Shown: positions 25,614 to 35,396 of the stretch, in pieces
Layout: every line of letters starts with the position of its first letter
How positions within the stretch are numbered: the stretch's first letter is position 1
Source of the DNA: Candidatus Treponema caballi
GTDB taxonomy: Bacteria; Spirochaetota; Spirochaetia; Treponematales; Treponemataceae
Reading direction: 5' to 3'
NCBI GenBank assembly: GCA_018066285.1
Contig: JAGHRS010000019.1
Span: 85,068-149,067 of the forward strand
DNA length: 64,000 nt
The notes under the pieces: model-generated
The model's input: only the letters and a program-made list of their open reading frames with translations
What the model was told of the DNA's origin: nothing
The model's database searches: none
Position numbers and translations under genes: made by a program

Positions 25614-26591
25614 ATGGAGATTATCCACACACCTGTGTTGTTGCAGGAAACGCTGCGTTATCTGTCCCCTGTTGGAGAACCGTTTGAAAACTCCGCAGTG
25701 ATGATTGATTCAACGCTGGGCGAAGGTGGTCATTCTGAAGCTTTTTTAACTAAGTTTAATAATTTGCGCATAATCGGTTTGGACGCAGACAGTAAAATTC
25801 AGGCTCGGGCTAAGGAGCGTCTTGCATGCTTTGGTGGCCGGATGACTTTTCGCAATGTCTGGTTCAACGATTTTTACGCAGATTATCCTGAGGAACTGCC
25901 TCATCCGGATGTAATCCTGTTCGATCTTGGAATTTCCGTGTTCCATTACGAGCGTTCCGGACGTGGTTTTTCTTTCAGATATGATGAACCTCTTGATATG
26001 CGGCTTGATCCAAGTGCAGGAGATTCTGTTGAAGTGCTGGTAAATACCATGCGTGAGGGAGAGCTTGCGGATGTGATTTTCCAGTACGGTGAAGAGCGTT
26101 ATTCGCGCCGTATTGCCAAGGCTATAGTTCAGGCCCGTCAGCTGTCGCGGATTACTTCTTCAAAAGTGCTTGCTGATATCATCTATTCGGCAGTACCGGC
26201 TCAGTACCGTCACGGCAATATACATCCAGCCACAAAGACTTTTCAGGCTTTGCGGATTGCCGTAAACGGGGAACTTGACCGTCTGCCGCGGGCACTTAAT
26301 TCTGCTTTTGACTGTCTGAATGTCGGCGGAAAGATGGGCGTCATTACGTTCCATTCTCTTGAAGACAGGATAGTTAAGAATACATTCAGGGATTGGGGTA
26401 AACAGTGTACCTGCCCGCCTGAACAGCCGATATGTACGTGTGGTGGAAAGCCGCGTGCTGAATTGCTGACCCATAAGCCGGTTGCGCCGACTGATGAAGA
26501 GGTTTCTGAAAACTCTCCGTCGCGAAGTGCAAAGCTCAGGGTAATAAGGAAACTGAGGGAAAGGGAGGTTGTCCGGAATGAAGAAAAATAA
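25614..26591 (+). CDS. rsmH: 16S rRNA (cytosine-N4) methyltransferase RsmH
   Basis: The 325-residue enzyme starts MEIIHTPVLLQETLRYL. It contains the SAM-binding block IDSTLGEGGHSEAFL, the helical insertion region and VITFHSLEDRIVKNTF plus RAELLTHKPVAPTDEE, all typical of RsmH (MraW). It methylates N4 of C1402 in the ribosomal P site. The ATG at 25614 has GAGG at proper spacing, whereas the TTG two codons earlier does not. A Cys-rich strand (CTCPPEQPICTCGGKP) is conserved in the family. Confidence 0.95.
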   Translation: MEIIHTPVLLQETLRYLSPVGEPFENSAVMIDSTLGEGGHSEAFLTKFNNLRIIGLDADSKIQARAKERLACFGGRMTFRNVWFNDFYADYPEELPHPDVILFDLGISVFHYERSGRGFSFRYDEPLDMRLDPSAGDSVEVLVNTMREGELADVIFQYGEERYSRRIAKAIVQARQLSRITSSKVLADIIYSAVPAQYRHGNIHPATKTFQALRIAVNGELDRLPRALNSAFDCLNVGGKMGVITFHSLEDRIVKNTFRDWGKQCTCPPEQPICTCGGKPRAELLTHKPVAPTDEEVSENSPSRSAKLRVIRKLREREVVRNEEK

Positions 26592-26868
26592 AATGCTGTC
26601 TGATATCGGTGTTATATTGCTTGCTCTGTGCATACCGGCCCTTATGATTCTGGCTGGTGTTCAGACGCACCGCTATTCAGTCCTTGAAAAGCGGGTTGAG
26701 CAGCTTAATGAATCTCAGTATGAGATTATTGAGGAAAGCAACCGTCTGATTAGTGACATCAGTGTTTTGACGAATTCTGACCGCATTGAGAAGATTGCGA
26801 CGGAAGAACTTGGAATGAGAAAAGCGGAAAGTGAAGAAATAATCCGCGTTGATATAAAGGGTAATTAA
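26578..26868 (+). CDS. ftsL: FtsL-like cell-division protein
   Basis: The 96-residue protein has a short cytoplasmic N terminus, one membrane helix (VILLALCIPALMILAGV) and a leucine-zipper-like periplasmic coiled coil (LEKRVEQLNESQYEIIEESN). It ends in a family-typical IEKIATEELGMRKAESEEII. GGGAGG precedes ATG 26578, which overlaps the end of rsmH by 14 nt. FtsL links FtsQ/DivIB and FtsB-type proteins to the divisome. The call rests on topology and operon position because FtsL sequences diverge strongly. Confidence 0.8.
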   Translation: MKKNKMLSDIGVILLALCIPALMILAGVQTHRYSVLEKRVEQLNESQYEIIEESNRLISDISVLTNSDRIEKIATEELGMRKAESEEIIRVDIKGN

Positions 26869-26870
26869 GC

Positions 26871-28310
26871 ATGAGTTTGGTGGGAGCAGATTCATTGCTT
26901 TCACTGCAGGAAACACTTTCTGCAGTGAAAGCAAAAGTCTGTATTGGGAAAAACAGCTCAGAAACATTCTCTTTCACATCTGTTACGACAGACAGCCGTT
27001 CAGTAAAAGAAGGAAGTCTTTTTGTGCCTCTGATTGGAGAAAATCAGGATGGACACAAATACGTTCTTCAGGCTGCTGAAAAAGGCGCTTCTGTCATATT
27101 TGCCGTTGAGCCTTCATGGAATGCTCTTCCGGCAGCAGACAAAAATGCTGTTGAAGAGAAGTGTGCCGTTATTTTTGTAGAAAATACCATGTATGCCCTT
27201 CAGGCTGCCGCTGCTGCGTATGTCCGTAAGTTTCCGGATCTTATCCGTGTGGGCATTACCGGCTCAAATGGAAAGACAACAACAAAAGAAATTGCCGTTT
27301 CTGTACTTTCAAAGCATTTCAATGTTATTGCCACGCAGGGAAACTTCAATTCTGAGACTGGTCTGCCGCTTTCAGTGTTTAATATAAGGAAAGAACATCA
27401 GATTGGTGTGTTTGAAATGGGCATGAACCGTCGGGGTGAAATTACAGAACTGGCAAATGTTCTTTTTCCTGAGTTTGCAATCATTACAAACATTGGAACT
27501 GCCCATATCGGTATTCTCGGCTCAAAACATGCCATAGCTGAAGAGAAAAAACAGATTTTTTCAAATTTTTCTTCAAAGAGCGTCGGATTTGTTCCTGAAA
27601 AAGATGAGTTTGCTTCATTCCTTCAGGATGTGAAAGCAGGTTCTGTAAAACTGTTCGGCCGTGTAAGCCAGGCAGCATCGGTAACTGATGTTGAATCTGC
27701 CGGTCTTGATGGAACGTCATTCCGCTATTACGGCAGACAGGTTACATTCCCGCTTCCTGGTACATACAATTTCAACAATATGCTCGCTGTCGTTTCTCTT
27801 GCGGAAACGCTCGGGCTTTCAAAAGACGAAATCATTGCTGGTATTGAGTCTGTAAAGCCTCTGTTCGGTCGCAGCAACATCAGCCGCGGAACGTTTACTG
27901 TCGTAGAAGACTGTTACAATGCGAATGCCGAGTCAATGATGGAAGCTGTCAGCTTTTATGGTTCTGTCAGCGTGAAAGGAAAGAAAGTCTTTGTTCTTGC
28001 GGATATGCTTGAGCTTGGCGATGAGTCAGAGCACATTCATGCGGAAACAGGCGCAAGAGCTGCCAGATCCGGTGCTGACAAACTGGTGTTTGTCGGCCCA
28101 CAGATGCAGGCCGGCGCTGTTGCTGCTGAAAAAGCGGGAACCGGCGTTTCTGTTGTTTCCGAGAAAGATGTTTCTGATGCTGCAATCGCTACATTAGCTG
28201 AAAAAATTGCTTCCGAAGCCGCTGCCGGTGATCTTTACCTTGTGAAGGGTTCACGAGGAATGCGTCTTGAGCGCATAACGGAAGTGCTGAATAAGGCGGC
28301 TTCAAGATGA
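26871..28310 (+). CDS. murF: UDP-MurNAc-tripeptide:D-Ala-D-Ala ligase MurF
   Basis: The 479-residue protein carries the Mur ligase ATP loop GITGSNGKTTTKE and the signatures FNSETGLPLSVFNI, VFEMGMNRRGEI, ITNIGTAHIGILGS and VVEDCYNANAESM (MurF-specific). It adds D-Ala-D-Ala to the UDP-MurNAc tripeptide in the cytoplasm. Its N-terminal substrate domain starts SFTSVTTDSRSVKEGSLFVPL. It is coupled to ftsW by an ATGA overlap. The murC, murD, murG and mraY genes, usually nearby in other phyla, are absent from this operon. Confidence 0.95.
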   Translation: MSLVGADSLLSLQETLSAVKAKVCIGKNSSETFSFTSVTTDSRSVKEGSLFVPLIGENQDGHKYVLQAAEKGASVIFAVEPSWNALPAADKNAVEEKCAVIFVENTMYALQAAAAAYVRKFPDLIRVGITGSNGKTTTKEIAVSVLSKHFNVIATQGNFNSETGLPLSVFNIRKEHQIGVFEMGMNRRGEITELANVLFPEFAIITNIGTAHIGILGSKHAIAEEKKQIFSNFSSKSVGFVPEKDEFASFLQDVKAGSVKLFGRVSQAASVTDVESAGLDGTSFRYYGRQVTFPLPGTYNFNNMLAVVSLAETLGLSKDEIIAGIESVKPLFGRSNISRGTFTVVEDCYNANAESMMEAVSFYGSVSVKGKKVFVLADMLELGDESEHIHAETGARAARSGADKLVFVGPQMQAGAVAAEKAGTGVSVVSEKDVSDAAIATLAEKIASEAAAGDLYLVKGSRGMRLERITEVLNKAASR

Positions 28311-29455
28311 AATCATTTGACATGTTTGTTGAACGGCCAATGTTTACAAAAAAAGCAGATCCGGGACTCATCGTATCAATAATCCTGTTTCTTGGACTCG
28401 GTTATGTAACATTGTTTGTCAGCTCGCAGCGTGTCGGTCTTAATCTTCGCGGCGATGAAATGTATTTTATAAGACGTCAGATTCTTTTTGGCTGCGCTGG
28501 TCTTGTCTTCCTGCTTGCTTGTGCCTGTATAGACATAAAGATCATCCGTACATTTACAGCTCCTGTATTCTTTGCCTGTCTCGGTGTGTGTGCACTTACG
28601 CTTATTCCTGGTATTGGAACGGATGTGAATGGTGCCCGCCGCTGGATAAATATTCCTCACGTCGGTACTTTTCAGCCTTCTGAGTTTGCAAAACTTGCCG
28701 TAATAGTGTTCCTTGCAAACCTGTTTGATAAAAAGGCTGACAGACTTGATGATCCAATGGTTTCCACATATCCGGCAATTGTTGGTCTTGGTGTTTTTGT
28801 TTTCGTGGTTATCCTTCAGAAAGACTTTACTACGGCTCTGACAATCCTTCTGCTCGGACTGGCACTGTTCTTTATTGCCGGTGTGTATCTCCGCTGGTTT
28901 GCACTGCTTATTGTTCTTGGAATTCCGATTCTGTTCCTGTTTATCTTTACCGAAGAGTATCGTGTAGAGCGTGTGCTCGCATGGCTTCTTCCAAATTACG
29001 ACATGGAAGGAATGAGCTATCAGGCTACTGCGGCCAGCAGGGCAATACGCAGCGGCGGTATATGGGGAAACGGAATGGGAACAGGCCTTCAGTATACAAA
29101 ATATGTCCCGGAAGTTCAGTCTGATTATATTTTTGCCGGCTGGACTGAAGCTATGGGATTTGTCGGAGTTCTTATCTACTTCCTGCTGCTCGGTTATTTC
29201 TGCTGGCGCTGTTTTGCAGCCGCCCTGCATAACGAAGACAGATTCCGGGCCCTTATTGCTTTTGGCTGCTGTTTCCTTATTGTGGGACAGTCAGTCATGA
29301 ATTGCGGAGTTGTTTGCGGAGCTTTCCCTTCAACTGGTATTCCGCTGCCTTTTTTCTCCTCAGGTGGTTCATCACTTATTGTGACGATGGGTGCCTGCGG
29401 ATTATTGATAAACGTATCACGCTATGAGAATGTATTGGAGTTAGAAGATGAGTGA
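28307..29455 (+). CDS. ftsW: SEDS-family septal peptidoglycan polymerase FtsW
   Basis: The 382-residue polytopic membrane protein has about ten helices and the SEDS signatures GARRWINIPHVGTFQPSEFAK and PFFSSGGSSLI. The conserved acidic loop region (Asp after 'QKDFTTAL') is present. SEDS proteins polymerise lipid II glycan strands. FtsW rather than RodA is chosen because the gene lies between murF and ftsQ in the division operon. It overlaps murF by 4 nt and ftsQ by 8 nt. Confidence 0.92.
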   Translation: MKSFDMFVERPMFTKKADPGLIVSIILFLGLGYVTLFVSSQRVGLNLRGDEMYFIRRQILFGCAGLVFLLACACIDIKIIRTFTAPVFFACLGVCALTLIPGIGTDVNGARRWINIPHVGTFQPSEFAKLAVIVFLANLFDKKADRLDDPMVSTYPAIVGLGVFVFVVILQKDFTTALTILLLGLALFFIAGVYLRWFALLIVLGIPILFLFIFTEEYRVERVLAWLLPNYDMEGMSYQATAASRAIRSGGIWGNGMGTGLQYTKYVPEVQSDYIFAGWTEAMGFVGVLIYFLLLGYFCWRCFAAALHNEDRFRALIAFGCCFLIVGQSVMNCGVVCGAFPSTGIPLPFFSSGGSSLIVTMGACGLLINVSRYENVLELEDE

Positions 29456-30254
29456 CGGTTACGCTTTCACAAATTTCAGTTCGTACTACGCTGAAGAGAC
29501 TAAAAACACTGATAGAAAGACAAAACTGCTTAAGATTCTTGTTGTTGTGCTGACTGTTGTACTTGCAACAGAAGCCTTGCTTTATGCAGTGATTTTTCCC
29601 TGTCTTTCTCCTGTGCAGGTAACTGTTTACGGACTTGAAAACATGACTCCGGAAGCTGTGCTTGAAGAGAGCGGTATGAATCTTTCTGAAGGCTTCCTCC
29701 ATTTTGATGCTGCTGAATTCAAGTCAAGACTCGAATCTGTTTCAGCAATAGAAAATGTAACTGTACAGAAGAAATTTCCGGATCAGATCATCGTAGAAGC
29801 CAAAGAGCGTGTACCTGTAGCGTTTTCACTGGTCAGCCGTGGTGGAAAGACAGTATCTGTTCAAATTGATAAAAATGGTGTAGTATTTACATCAGCGGCG
29901 AAGTCTGCAGCAGATTCAGTGCCGCTTCTTTCAGGAATTGATCTTGATGCAACTTCTGAAGGACTTGGCATTCCGGCAATGTATCGTCCGCTCCTTGTGG
30001 AGATTTCTGAGATTGCAGAAAAGAAATCGCCATATTTTTCTGCCCTGTCTGAAATTCATGTCCAGCCGACAGTTTCAGGCAGTTATGAACTTGTTCTGTA
30101 TCCTATTCATTCACACGTCCGTGTTCTTACAGACAGGTCTTTTAATGAGCAGAAGCTGCAGTATATGATGGTTGTCCTTGATGTGCTTGATTCTATGGAC
30201 GCCGGTGTAAATGAAGTTGATATGCGGTACGGAACGGTGTCGTATACGAAATAG
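29448..30254 (+). CDS. ftsQ: Cell-division protein FtsQ/DivIB
   Basis: The 268-residue bitopic protein has a cytoplasmic N terminus of ~33 residues, a membrane helix (ILVVVLTVVLATEALLYAVI) and a POTRA domain. The POTRA part shows VTVYGLENMTPEAVLEESG followed by ENVTVQKKFPDQIIVEAKER. A beta domain follows, containing SVQIDKNGVVF. It scaffolds FtsL and FtsB-type partners at the septum. The position just before ftsA-ftsZ supports the assignment. Confidence 0.88.
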   Translation: MSDGYAFTNFSSYYAEETKNTDRKTKLLKILVVVLTVVLATEALLYAVIFPCLSPVQVTVYGLENMTPEAVLEESGMNLSEGFLHFDAAEFKSRLESVSAIENVTVQKKFPDQIIVEAKERVPVAFSLVSRGGKTVSVQIDKNGVVFTSAAKSAADSVPLLSGIDLDATSEGLGIPAMYRPLLVEISEIAEKKSPYFSALSEIHVQPTVSGSYELVLYPIHSHVRVLTDRSFNEQKLQYMMVVLDVLDSMDAGVNEVDMRYGTVSYTK

Positions 30255-30291
30255 ATACTGAAAAGCTTACGGTAACTGTGGGAGGGAACTC

Positions 30292-31530
30292 GTGAGTGAT
30301 GCAATCGTTGGCCTTGATATAGGTACATCCTTTGTCAGGGCTGTTCTTGGTGAATTTACCGAAGAGAATAAACTCGAAATAACAGGCGTCGGAAAGATTC
30401 CGTCAAAAGGAATCAGGAACGGCGTCATTGTAAATTTAGAGGCTACTCAGCAGGCTGTCACCGAGGCTGTTCAGGCTGCTGAAATGATGAGCGGCCATGA
30501 AATCAACTCAGTAGTAACCGGTATTGGCGGCGCACAGATAGAAAGCCAGAACTCCCGTGGCATTGTTGCTGTCGCTGATCATGGAAAAGGCACCCGTGAA
30601 ATAACGGCCGATGATGTTTCCCGTGTCATGGAAGCTGCCCGTGCTGTTCCCGTTCCTCCCGACAGACAGGTGCTTCATGTTGTTCCCCAGACATATACCA
30701 TTGACGGCCAGCCGGGCATTAAAGACCCGATAAACGAGATAGGCGTACGTCTTGAAGCTGACGTGCATATTGTAACTGCTGCCGTAACGACAATGCAGAA
30801 CATGATCCGCTGCATAGGACGTGCCGGATTCGGCGTTGACGGTGTCATGCTCAAGACCCTGGCTTCTGCAATTGCTGTAACAACAGAAGAAGAACGCGAG
30901 CTTGGTTCCATCCTTATTGATATGGGTGGCGGCGCAACTGATGCGCTCGTTATGATTGATGGAGCTCCTATCTGTACAGAAAGTATTCCGATTGGCGGTA
31001 ATCTGGTTACCAACGATATTTCCATCATAAAAAGCGTTTCCTTTGAGATTGCGGAAAAGGTCAAGCTTAACTCAGGCTGCTGCAGCCCGGAACTGATAGA
31101 TCCCAATGAAAGCGAAGTAATCATTCCCGGTATTGGAGGAAGGGCTCCTTCTACAATGCCGCGACAGGAATTGTGCGACATTATAAGACCGCGTATTGTC
31201 GAGACTTTTGTAACGCTTCGTGACAAACTTGCTGTAAGCGTACAGGGCAGACAGTTAATGGGAAACGTCATACTTATTGGCGGTGGTTCTCTGTTGCCCG
31301 GCGTTGTGGACGTTGCGTCTGAAGTGTTTGGAACGCGTGCGGTCCGTCTTGGTATGCCTGGGAACTTCGGCGGTCTTCAGGATGAATACAGAAATCCTGA
31401 GTTCGCAACGGCTGTCGGTCTTGTTGTAAGCAATCAGGATAAACGTCGTTCTGAAGTGTTGAAAAACGAAACAAGTAAGAAAAAACACAGCTTTTCAAAA
31501 CTGAAAGGCTTTTTCAAGGAATTCTTTTAA
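30292..31530 (+). CDS. ftsA: Cell-division protein FtsA
   Basis: The GTG start behind GGGAGGG gives a 412-residue actin-like ATPase. It starts [17 protein letters not shown] (phosphate 1) and contains [19 protein letters not shown] (phosphate 2) and [13 protein letters not shown] (adenosine motif). The C terminus [17 protein letters not shown] is an amphipathic membrane-targeting helix. FtsA tethers FtsZ filaments to the membrane. It lies 37 nt after ftsQ and 17 nt before ftsZ. Confidence 0.95.
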   Translation: MSDAIVGLDIGTSFVRAVLGEFTEENKLEITGVGKIPSKGIRNGVIVNLEATQQAVTEAVQAAEMMSGHEINSVVTGIGGAQIESQNSRGIVAVADHGKGTREITADDVSRVMEAARAVPVPPDRQVLHVVPQTYTIDGQPGIKDPINEIGVRLEADVHIVTAAVTTMQNMIRCIGRAGFGVDGVMLKTLASAIAVTTEEERELGSILIDMGGGATDALVMIDGAPICTESIPIGGNLVTNDISIIKSVSFEIAEKVKLNSGCCSPELIDPNESEVIIPGIGGRAPSTMPRQELCDIIRPRIVETFVTLRDKLAVSVQGRQLMGNVILIGGGSLLPGVVDVASEVFGTRAVRLGMPGNFGGLQDEYRNPEFATAVGLVVSNQDKRRSEVLKNETSKKKHSFSKLKGFFKEFF

Positions 31531-31547
31531 GGGCGAGGAGCACAAAT

Positions 31548-32759
31548 ATGGAATTTTCATTAGTAAACGAAGTAGCCTGTCCTACAGTTATCAAGGTCAT
31601 TGGAGCTGGTGGTTGTGGCGGAAACGCAGTTAACCGCATGATTCAGGCCGGCATTAAGAACGTCGATTTCATTGCCGTAAATACAGACCTTCAGGCATTG
31701 GGCAGATCAATGGCTCCTCAGAAACTGGGAATCGGTTCAAAAGTAACCGGCGGTCTTGGTGCAGGTGGAAAGCCTGAAGTCGGCCAGATGGCAGCTGAAG
31801 AAAGTAAGGAGCAGCTGACCGAACTCCTGAAAGGTTCCAATATGGTCTTTATTACAGCTGGAATGGGTGGTGGTACTGGAACAGGTGCTGCTCCGGTTAT
31901 TGCCGGCATTGCAAAAGAACTTGGCGCTTTGACTGTTGCTGTCGTAACAAAGCCCTTTGACTGGGAAGGAAACGTGAAGATTGCCTACGCTGAAGATGGC
32001 ATTAAGAAACTTCGTGAAAACGTAGATGCCCTTATTGTTGTTCCGAGCCAGAACCTTCTCAAGATTGTCGACAAGCGTACTCCTATAAAAGAAGCATTCC
32101 GCATTGCTGATGATGTACTTCGGCAGGGTGTTCAGGGTATATCCGACGTCATCACTCAGTCCGGTGGTATCAATTGCGACTTCGCTGATATCCGCACTAT
32201 CATGCAGGATAAGGGAGATGCCATCCTCGGTATTGGAACAGGCTCTGGTGATAACCGCGCAATTGATGCAGCTACAGCCGCAATCAATAATCCTCTTCTT
32301 GAAGATATGCACATTGAAGGCGCAAGAAACATCCTCATCAATATTACTGCCGGTGATGACCTTTCTCTCGTTGAGACTACTGAAATTGCAAATATGATAA
32401 AGTCTACTGCAGATCCTAACGTATTCTTCAAATATGGCGTTGTCATGGATCCGGAGATGCATGATTCCATTTCTGTTACTGTCATTGCAACAGGTTTCCC
32501 TGAAGAAAATGAAGAAGAAGATCATTTTTATGATGATATGAATGAGCAGCCTTCTGCACCTCAGCCACAGCCAGGAGTTGATGTCTCTGATGATGCGTCA
32601 GATTCAAAGTACATTTCTCTTGATCAGTGGAAGAAAATGGGACAGAAAGCTGCAGGTACAAAACTTTTCGGTTCAACAGAAGTAAACTCTGATCTTGAGG
32701 TGCCTGCAGCCCTGCGTAATTACGGAATAAATCTGGGAAACAACACAAAGGGCAAATGA
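31548..32759 (+). CDS. ftsZ: Cell-division protein FtsZ
   Basis: The 403-residue tubulin-like GTPase shows [16 protein letters not shown], the tubulin signature [14 protein letters not shown] and [14 protein letters not shown]. The C-terminal conserved peptide [12 protein letters not shown], which binds FtsA, is preceded by a variable linker rich in Asp, Ser and Pro. It forms the Z ring. Its stop overlaps the xer gene (ATGA), so recombinase expression is coupled to division genes. Confidence 0.97.
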   Translation: MEFSLVNEVACPTVIKVIGAGGCGGNAVNRMIQAGIKNVDFIAVNTDLQALGRSMAPQKLGIGSKVTGGLGAGGKPEVGQMAAEESKEQLTELLKGSNMVFITAGMGGGTGTGAAPVIAGIAKELGALTVAVVTKPFDWEGNVKIAYAEDGIKKLRENVDALIVVPSQNLLKIVDKRTPIKEAFRIADDVLRQGVQGISDVITQSGGINCDFADIRTIMQDKGDAILGIGTGSGDNRAIDAATAAINNPLLEDMHIEGARNILINITAGDDLSLVETTEIANMIKSTADPNVFFKYGVVMDPEMHDSISVTVIATGFPEENEEEDHFYDDMNEQPSAPQPQPGVDVSDDASDSKYISLDQWKKMGQKAAGTKLFGSTEVNSDLEVPAALRNYGINLGNNTKGK

Positions 32760-33679
32760 CAGCTGTAGAACTGGAAGATCCTCTGCTTTCAGGTTATCGA
32801 AACGATCTGCTCATGGCTGACAGTAAGGCTTCTCTTACTGCCGAGACATATCTCATTTCTGCAACGCAGTTTGTATCTTGGTGTGATGATAAGAAACTGT
32901 GTCTTCAGGAACTTACTGTTCAACAGTTGATGCTCTATTTTGTAGACAGGCATACAAACGCTGATGAGCTGACTGTTGCAAAGGATATTTCTGCGCTGCG
33001 CTCTTTCGGTGCGTTCCTGGTAAGAAAAGGTGTGTGGAAGGAGAACTTCGCCCTGCTTCTTGAGCGGCCGAAGATTCACCGCGCTCTTCCAAGGGTTCTT
33101 TCTGTAGAACAGGTTGAGAAACTTCTTTCAGTAATTGATGTGTCAACGCCACTCGGGGTTCGTGACAGAGCGCTTTTCGAGCTCATTTATTCATCAGGCC
33201 TGCGTATCAGTGAAGCGTCAAACCTTTTGTTGCAGAACGTTCACATGGATGAGCGCATTCTCTGGGTCACCGGAAAAGGCGACAAGGAGCGGCTCGTTCC
33301 GTTCGGTGATGAAGCGTTCAGATGGCTTTCATCATGGATAAACGATGCCCGGCCCGTTCTTGTGAAAAACAGGGCAGTTCCCTGGCTTTTCGTGAATTAT
33401 CAGGGAAAGCAGCTTTCGCGAAAAGGAATCTGGAAGAAGTTCCAGGAGCTGGAAGCGCTTTCAGGAGTGAGCGCGAAAGTGCATACTCTGAGGCATTCGT
33501 TTGCAACACATCTCCTTGCCGGTGGTGCTGACTTGAGGTCTGTGCAGGAACTTTTAGGTCATTCTGACCTTGCCACTACGCAGATTTATACCCATATTAC
33601 TAATGATGAGCTTCAGATGTATCATGATGAATATTTCCCAGAACGGGAAAAAAAAGAAAACGGGGAGTTGAAAAAATGA
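32756..33679 (+). CDS. XerC/XerD-type tyrosine recombinase (copy 1, next to ftsZ)
   Basis: The 307-residue protein has an N-terminal SAM-like DNA-binding domain and a C-terminal catalytic domain with all active residues: Arg in [13 protein letters not shown], Lys in [11 protein letters not shown], HxxR in [15 protein letters not shown], His in [11 protein letters not shown] and nucleophile Tyr in IYTH. Length fits chromosomal dimer resolvases. A second such gene lies 4 kb away next to topA, so the pair may form the two-subunit XerCD system. Which is XerC and which XerD cannot be settled from the sequence alone. Confidence 0.9.
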   Translation: MTAVELEDPLLSGYRNDLLMADSKASLTAETYLISATQFVSWCDDKKLCLQELTVQQLMLYFVDRHTNADELTVAKDISALRSFGAFLVRKGVWKENFALLLERPKIHRALPRVLSVEQVEKLLSVIDVSTPLGVRDRALFELIYSSGLRISEASNLLLQNVHMDERILWVTGKGDKERLVPFGDEAFRWLSSWINDARPVLVKNRAVPWLFVNYQGKQLSRKGIWKKFQELEALSGVSAKVHTLRHSFATHLLAGGADLRSVQELLGHSDLATTQIYTHITNDELQMYHDEYFPEREKKENGELKK

Positions 33680-34410
33680 TGAGAAAAAGAATACGGATTG
33701 TATTTGTCCTGCTGGCAGTGTGTGTTTGCTTTTCCTTTACCGGCTGCAATAACAGTTCCAAACAGATAAAGCGCATGCAGCAGGTTGAAGAAGGCGTATC
33801 TGAACCGACTACTGTTGAAGAAATCCGTGAGGCAATTGAGAAATACGATGCCCGTATTGAAGATATAGTGCTTGCTACCCAGCAGACTGGTGTCTGGTGG
33901 AAACTCCTTGGTACCCGTTATCTTGACAGTCAGATGTACGGTCAGGCACTCGATGCTTTTCAGAAGGCTGTTACTTTCTATCCTGCAAATCAGAATCTGT
34001 ACTATTACATTGGCGTCTGTGCCGGATATCTTGCAGAATCTGCTCTTGATTACGAAGCAACCGGTGACGTGAGTGAACATGACCGGTATCTGAATCTTGC
34101 TGAATCAGCGTATCTTCGCGCCCTTGAGATTGAGCCACGGTATGTAAGGGCTTTGTATGGTCTTTCTGTGATATATGTTTTTGAAATGAACCGGTCAAAA
34201 GATGCAATTCCGTATCTTAAGTCTCTGCTTACTATCGAAAAAAAGCATGTTGAGGCTATGTTTGTGCTGGCGCGCGCTTATTACAGTACTGCACAGTATC
34301 AGAAAGCTTCTGACCTGTATGATCAGATCCTTGAAACGACAACAGATAAGACGCTGAAAGAAGATGCAGAAAGAAATAAGAAGGTAGTTCTTGATGCCCT
34401 CTATAACTGA
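33676..34410 (+). CDS. TPR lipoprotein
   Basis: The 244-residue protein has a lipoprotein signal peptide (IVFVLLAVCVCFSFTGC|NN), with the lipobox Cys near residue 26. It then has three to four TPR-like repeats (WWKLLGTRYLDSQMYGQALD, NLYYYIGVCAGYLAE, AMFVLARAYYSTAQYQKASD). It should be anchored in a periplasm-facing membrane leaflet. It overlaps xer by 4 nt and dprA by 17 nt. No enzymatic activity is visible. Confidence 0.85.
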   Translation: MMRKRIRIVFVLLAVCVCFSFTGCNNSSKQIKRMQQVEEGVSEPTTVEEIREAIEKYDARIEDIVLATQQTGVWWKLLGTRYLDSQMYGQALDAFQKAVTFYPANQNLYYYIGVCAGYLAESALDYEATGDVSEHDRYLNLAESAYLRALEIEPRYVRALYGLSVIYVFEMNRSKDAIPYLKSLLTIEKKHVEAMFVLARAYYSTAQYQKASDLYDQILETTTDKTLKEDAERNKKVVLDALYN

Positions 34411-35368
34411 TGAAAGTCTTCTCTTAAAGACGGCATTAACCAGAATCCGCTTTCTGTCATGCGGAGAAAAGCTTCAGTTACTGAAAAAACTTGACAATGT
34501 AACGGCTCTCGCATTACTTTCTAAAAAGGACCTTGAAATGATGTTTTCCCGTCCCATCCGTGCGGTGTGGAAAACTGACATGATCAGGGAACGAGCTGTT
34601 CGGGATGTCCAGCTTATGGAACAGTATGGTATAACACTCACCATATATGGTGATGAAGAGTATCCTGCTTTCCTGAAGGAGATTCCGCAGCCGCCGTTCG
34701 CATTGTATTGCCGCGGCGATATTTCATGCCTTGCTTCTCCCTGTCTTGGTATAGTGGGAACCCGGCATGCAACAGCAACAGGCATTAAAGCTGCAATTGC
34801 TTCTGCAAAAACCTGTGCTGAAAAGAAAATCACCATAGTGTCAGGCCTTGCAGCCGGCATTGACGGAGCTGCCCATAAGGGAGCCCTTGATGCTGTGCTG
34901 GAAGATGGTGCTACGGGAAAAACGGCGGCTGTTCTTGGCTGCGGTGTTGATATCATTTATCCGTCTGCGCACAAGAAACTTGCTTCTGCCATCCTCAGAA
35001 ACGGAGGATGCATTGTAAGTGAGTATCCGCTTGAAGAAAAGCCGCGCCCGTACTATTTTCCTGAACGTGACAGACTTATTTCAGGTTTGTCCGGCGGTGT
35101 GCTCTGTATTGAAGCTCCCCAGAAATCGGGCGCTCTCATTACAGTTGATTTTGCGCTTGAGCAGAATCGCGACGTCTGGTTTCATCCGGTTTCAGTATCG
35201 TATGCTGAACAGGATATGCGGGATCGTCATAACGAAAATAAGGATGTGTTCATGCTTCCGGCAGGTGTACTGAAGTATATTCAGGAAGGAGCTCCAGTAG
35301 CTGATGACATGCAGATTGTCATCGATTCAATTCTGGCTTCAAAACCTGCTGAAAATACACTGTTTTAA
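34394..35368 (+). CDS. dprA: DNA processing protein DprA (Smf)
   Basis: The 324-residue protein has a Rossmann-like DprA core: YPAFLKEIPQPPFALYCRGD, GIVGTRHATATG, TIVSGLAAGIDGAAHKGAL, AVLGCGVDIIYPSAHKKLA and YYFPERDRLISGLSGG. DprA loads RecA on incoming single-stranded DNA in transformation; many non-competent bacteria also carry it. ATG 34394 has AAGAAGG 9 nt upstream, whereas a TTG lies directly before it. It has little C-terminal winged-helix extension. Confidence 0.93.
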   Translation: MPSITDESLLLKTALTRIRFLSCGEKLQLLKKLDNVTALALLSKKDLEMMFSRPIRAVWKTDMIRERAVRDVQLMEQYGITLTIYGDEEYPAFLKEIPQPPFALYCRGDISCLASPCLGIVGTRHATATGIKAAIASAKTCAEKKITIVSGLAAGIDGAAHKGALDAVLEDGATGKTAAVLGCGVDIIYPSAHKKLASAILRNGGCIVSEYPLEEKPRPYYFPERDRLISGLSGGVLCIEAPQKSGALITVDFALEQNRDVWFHPVSVSYAEQDMRDRHNENKDVFMLPAGVLKYIQEGAPVADDMQIVIDSILASKPAENTLF

Positions 35369-35396
35369 GCATGGCACTCAAAGGATTGGTTGCGTA

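Noticed and set aside
28376..29230. Long minus-strand frame inside ftsW
   Set aside because: Composition shadow of the ftsW coding strand; the translation has no recognisable domain and the sense gene is certain.
31737..32525. Long minus-strand frame inside ftsZ
   Set aside because: Antisense shadow of a highly conserved gene; Cys- and Asn-rich nonsense-like translation.
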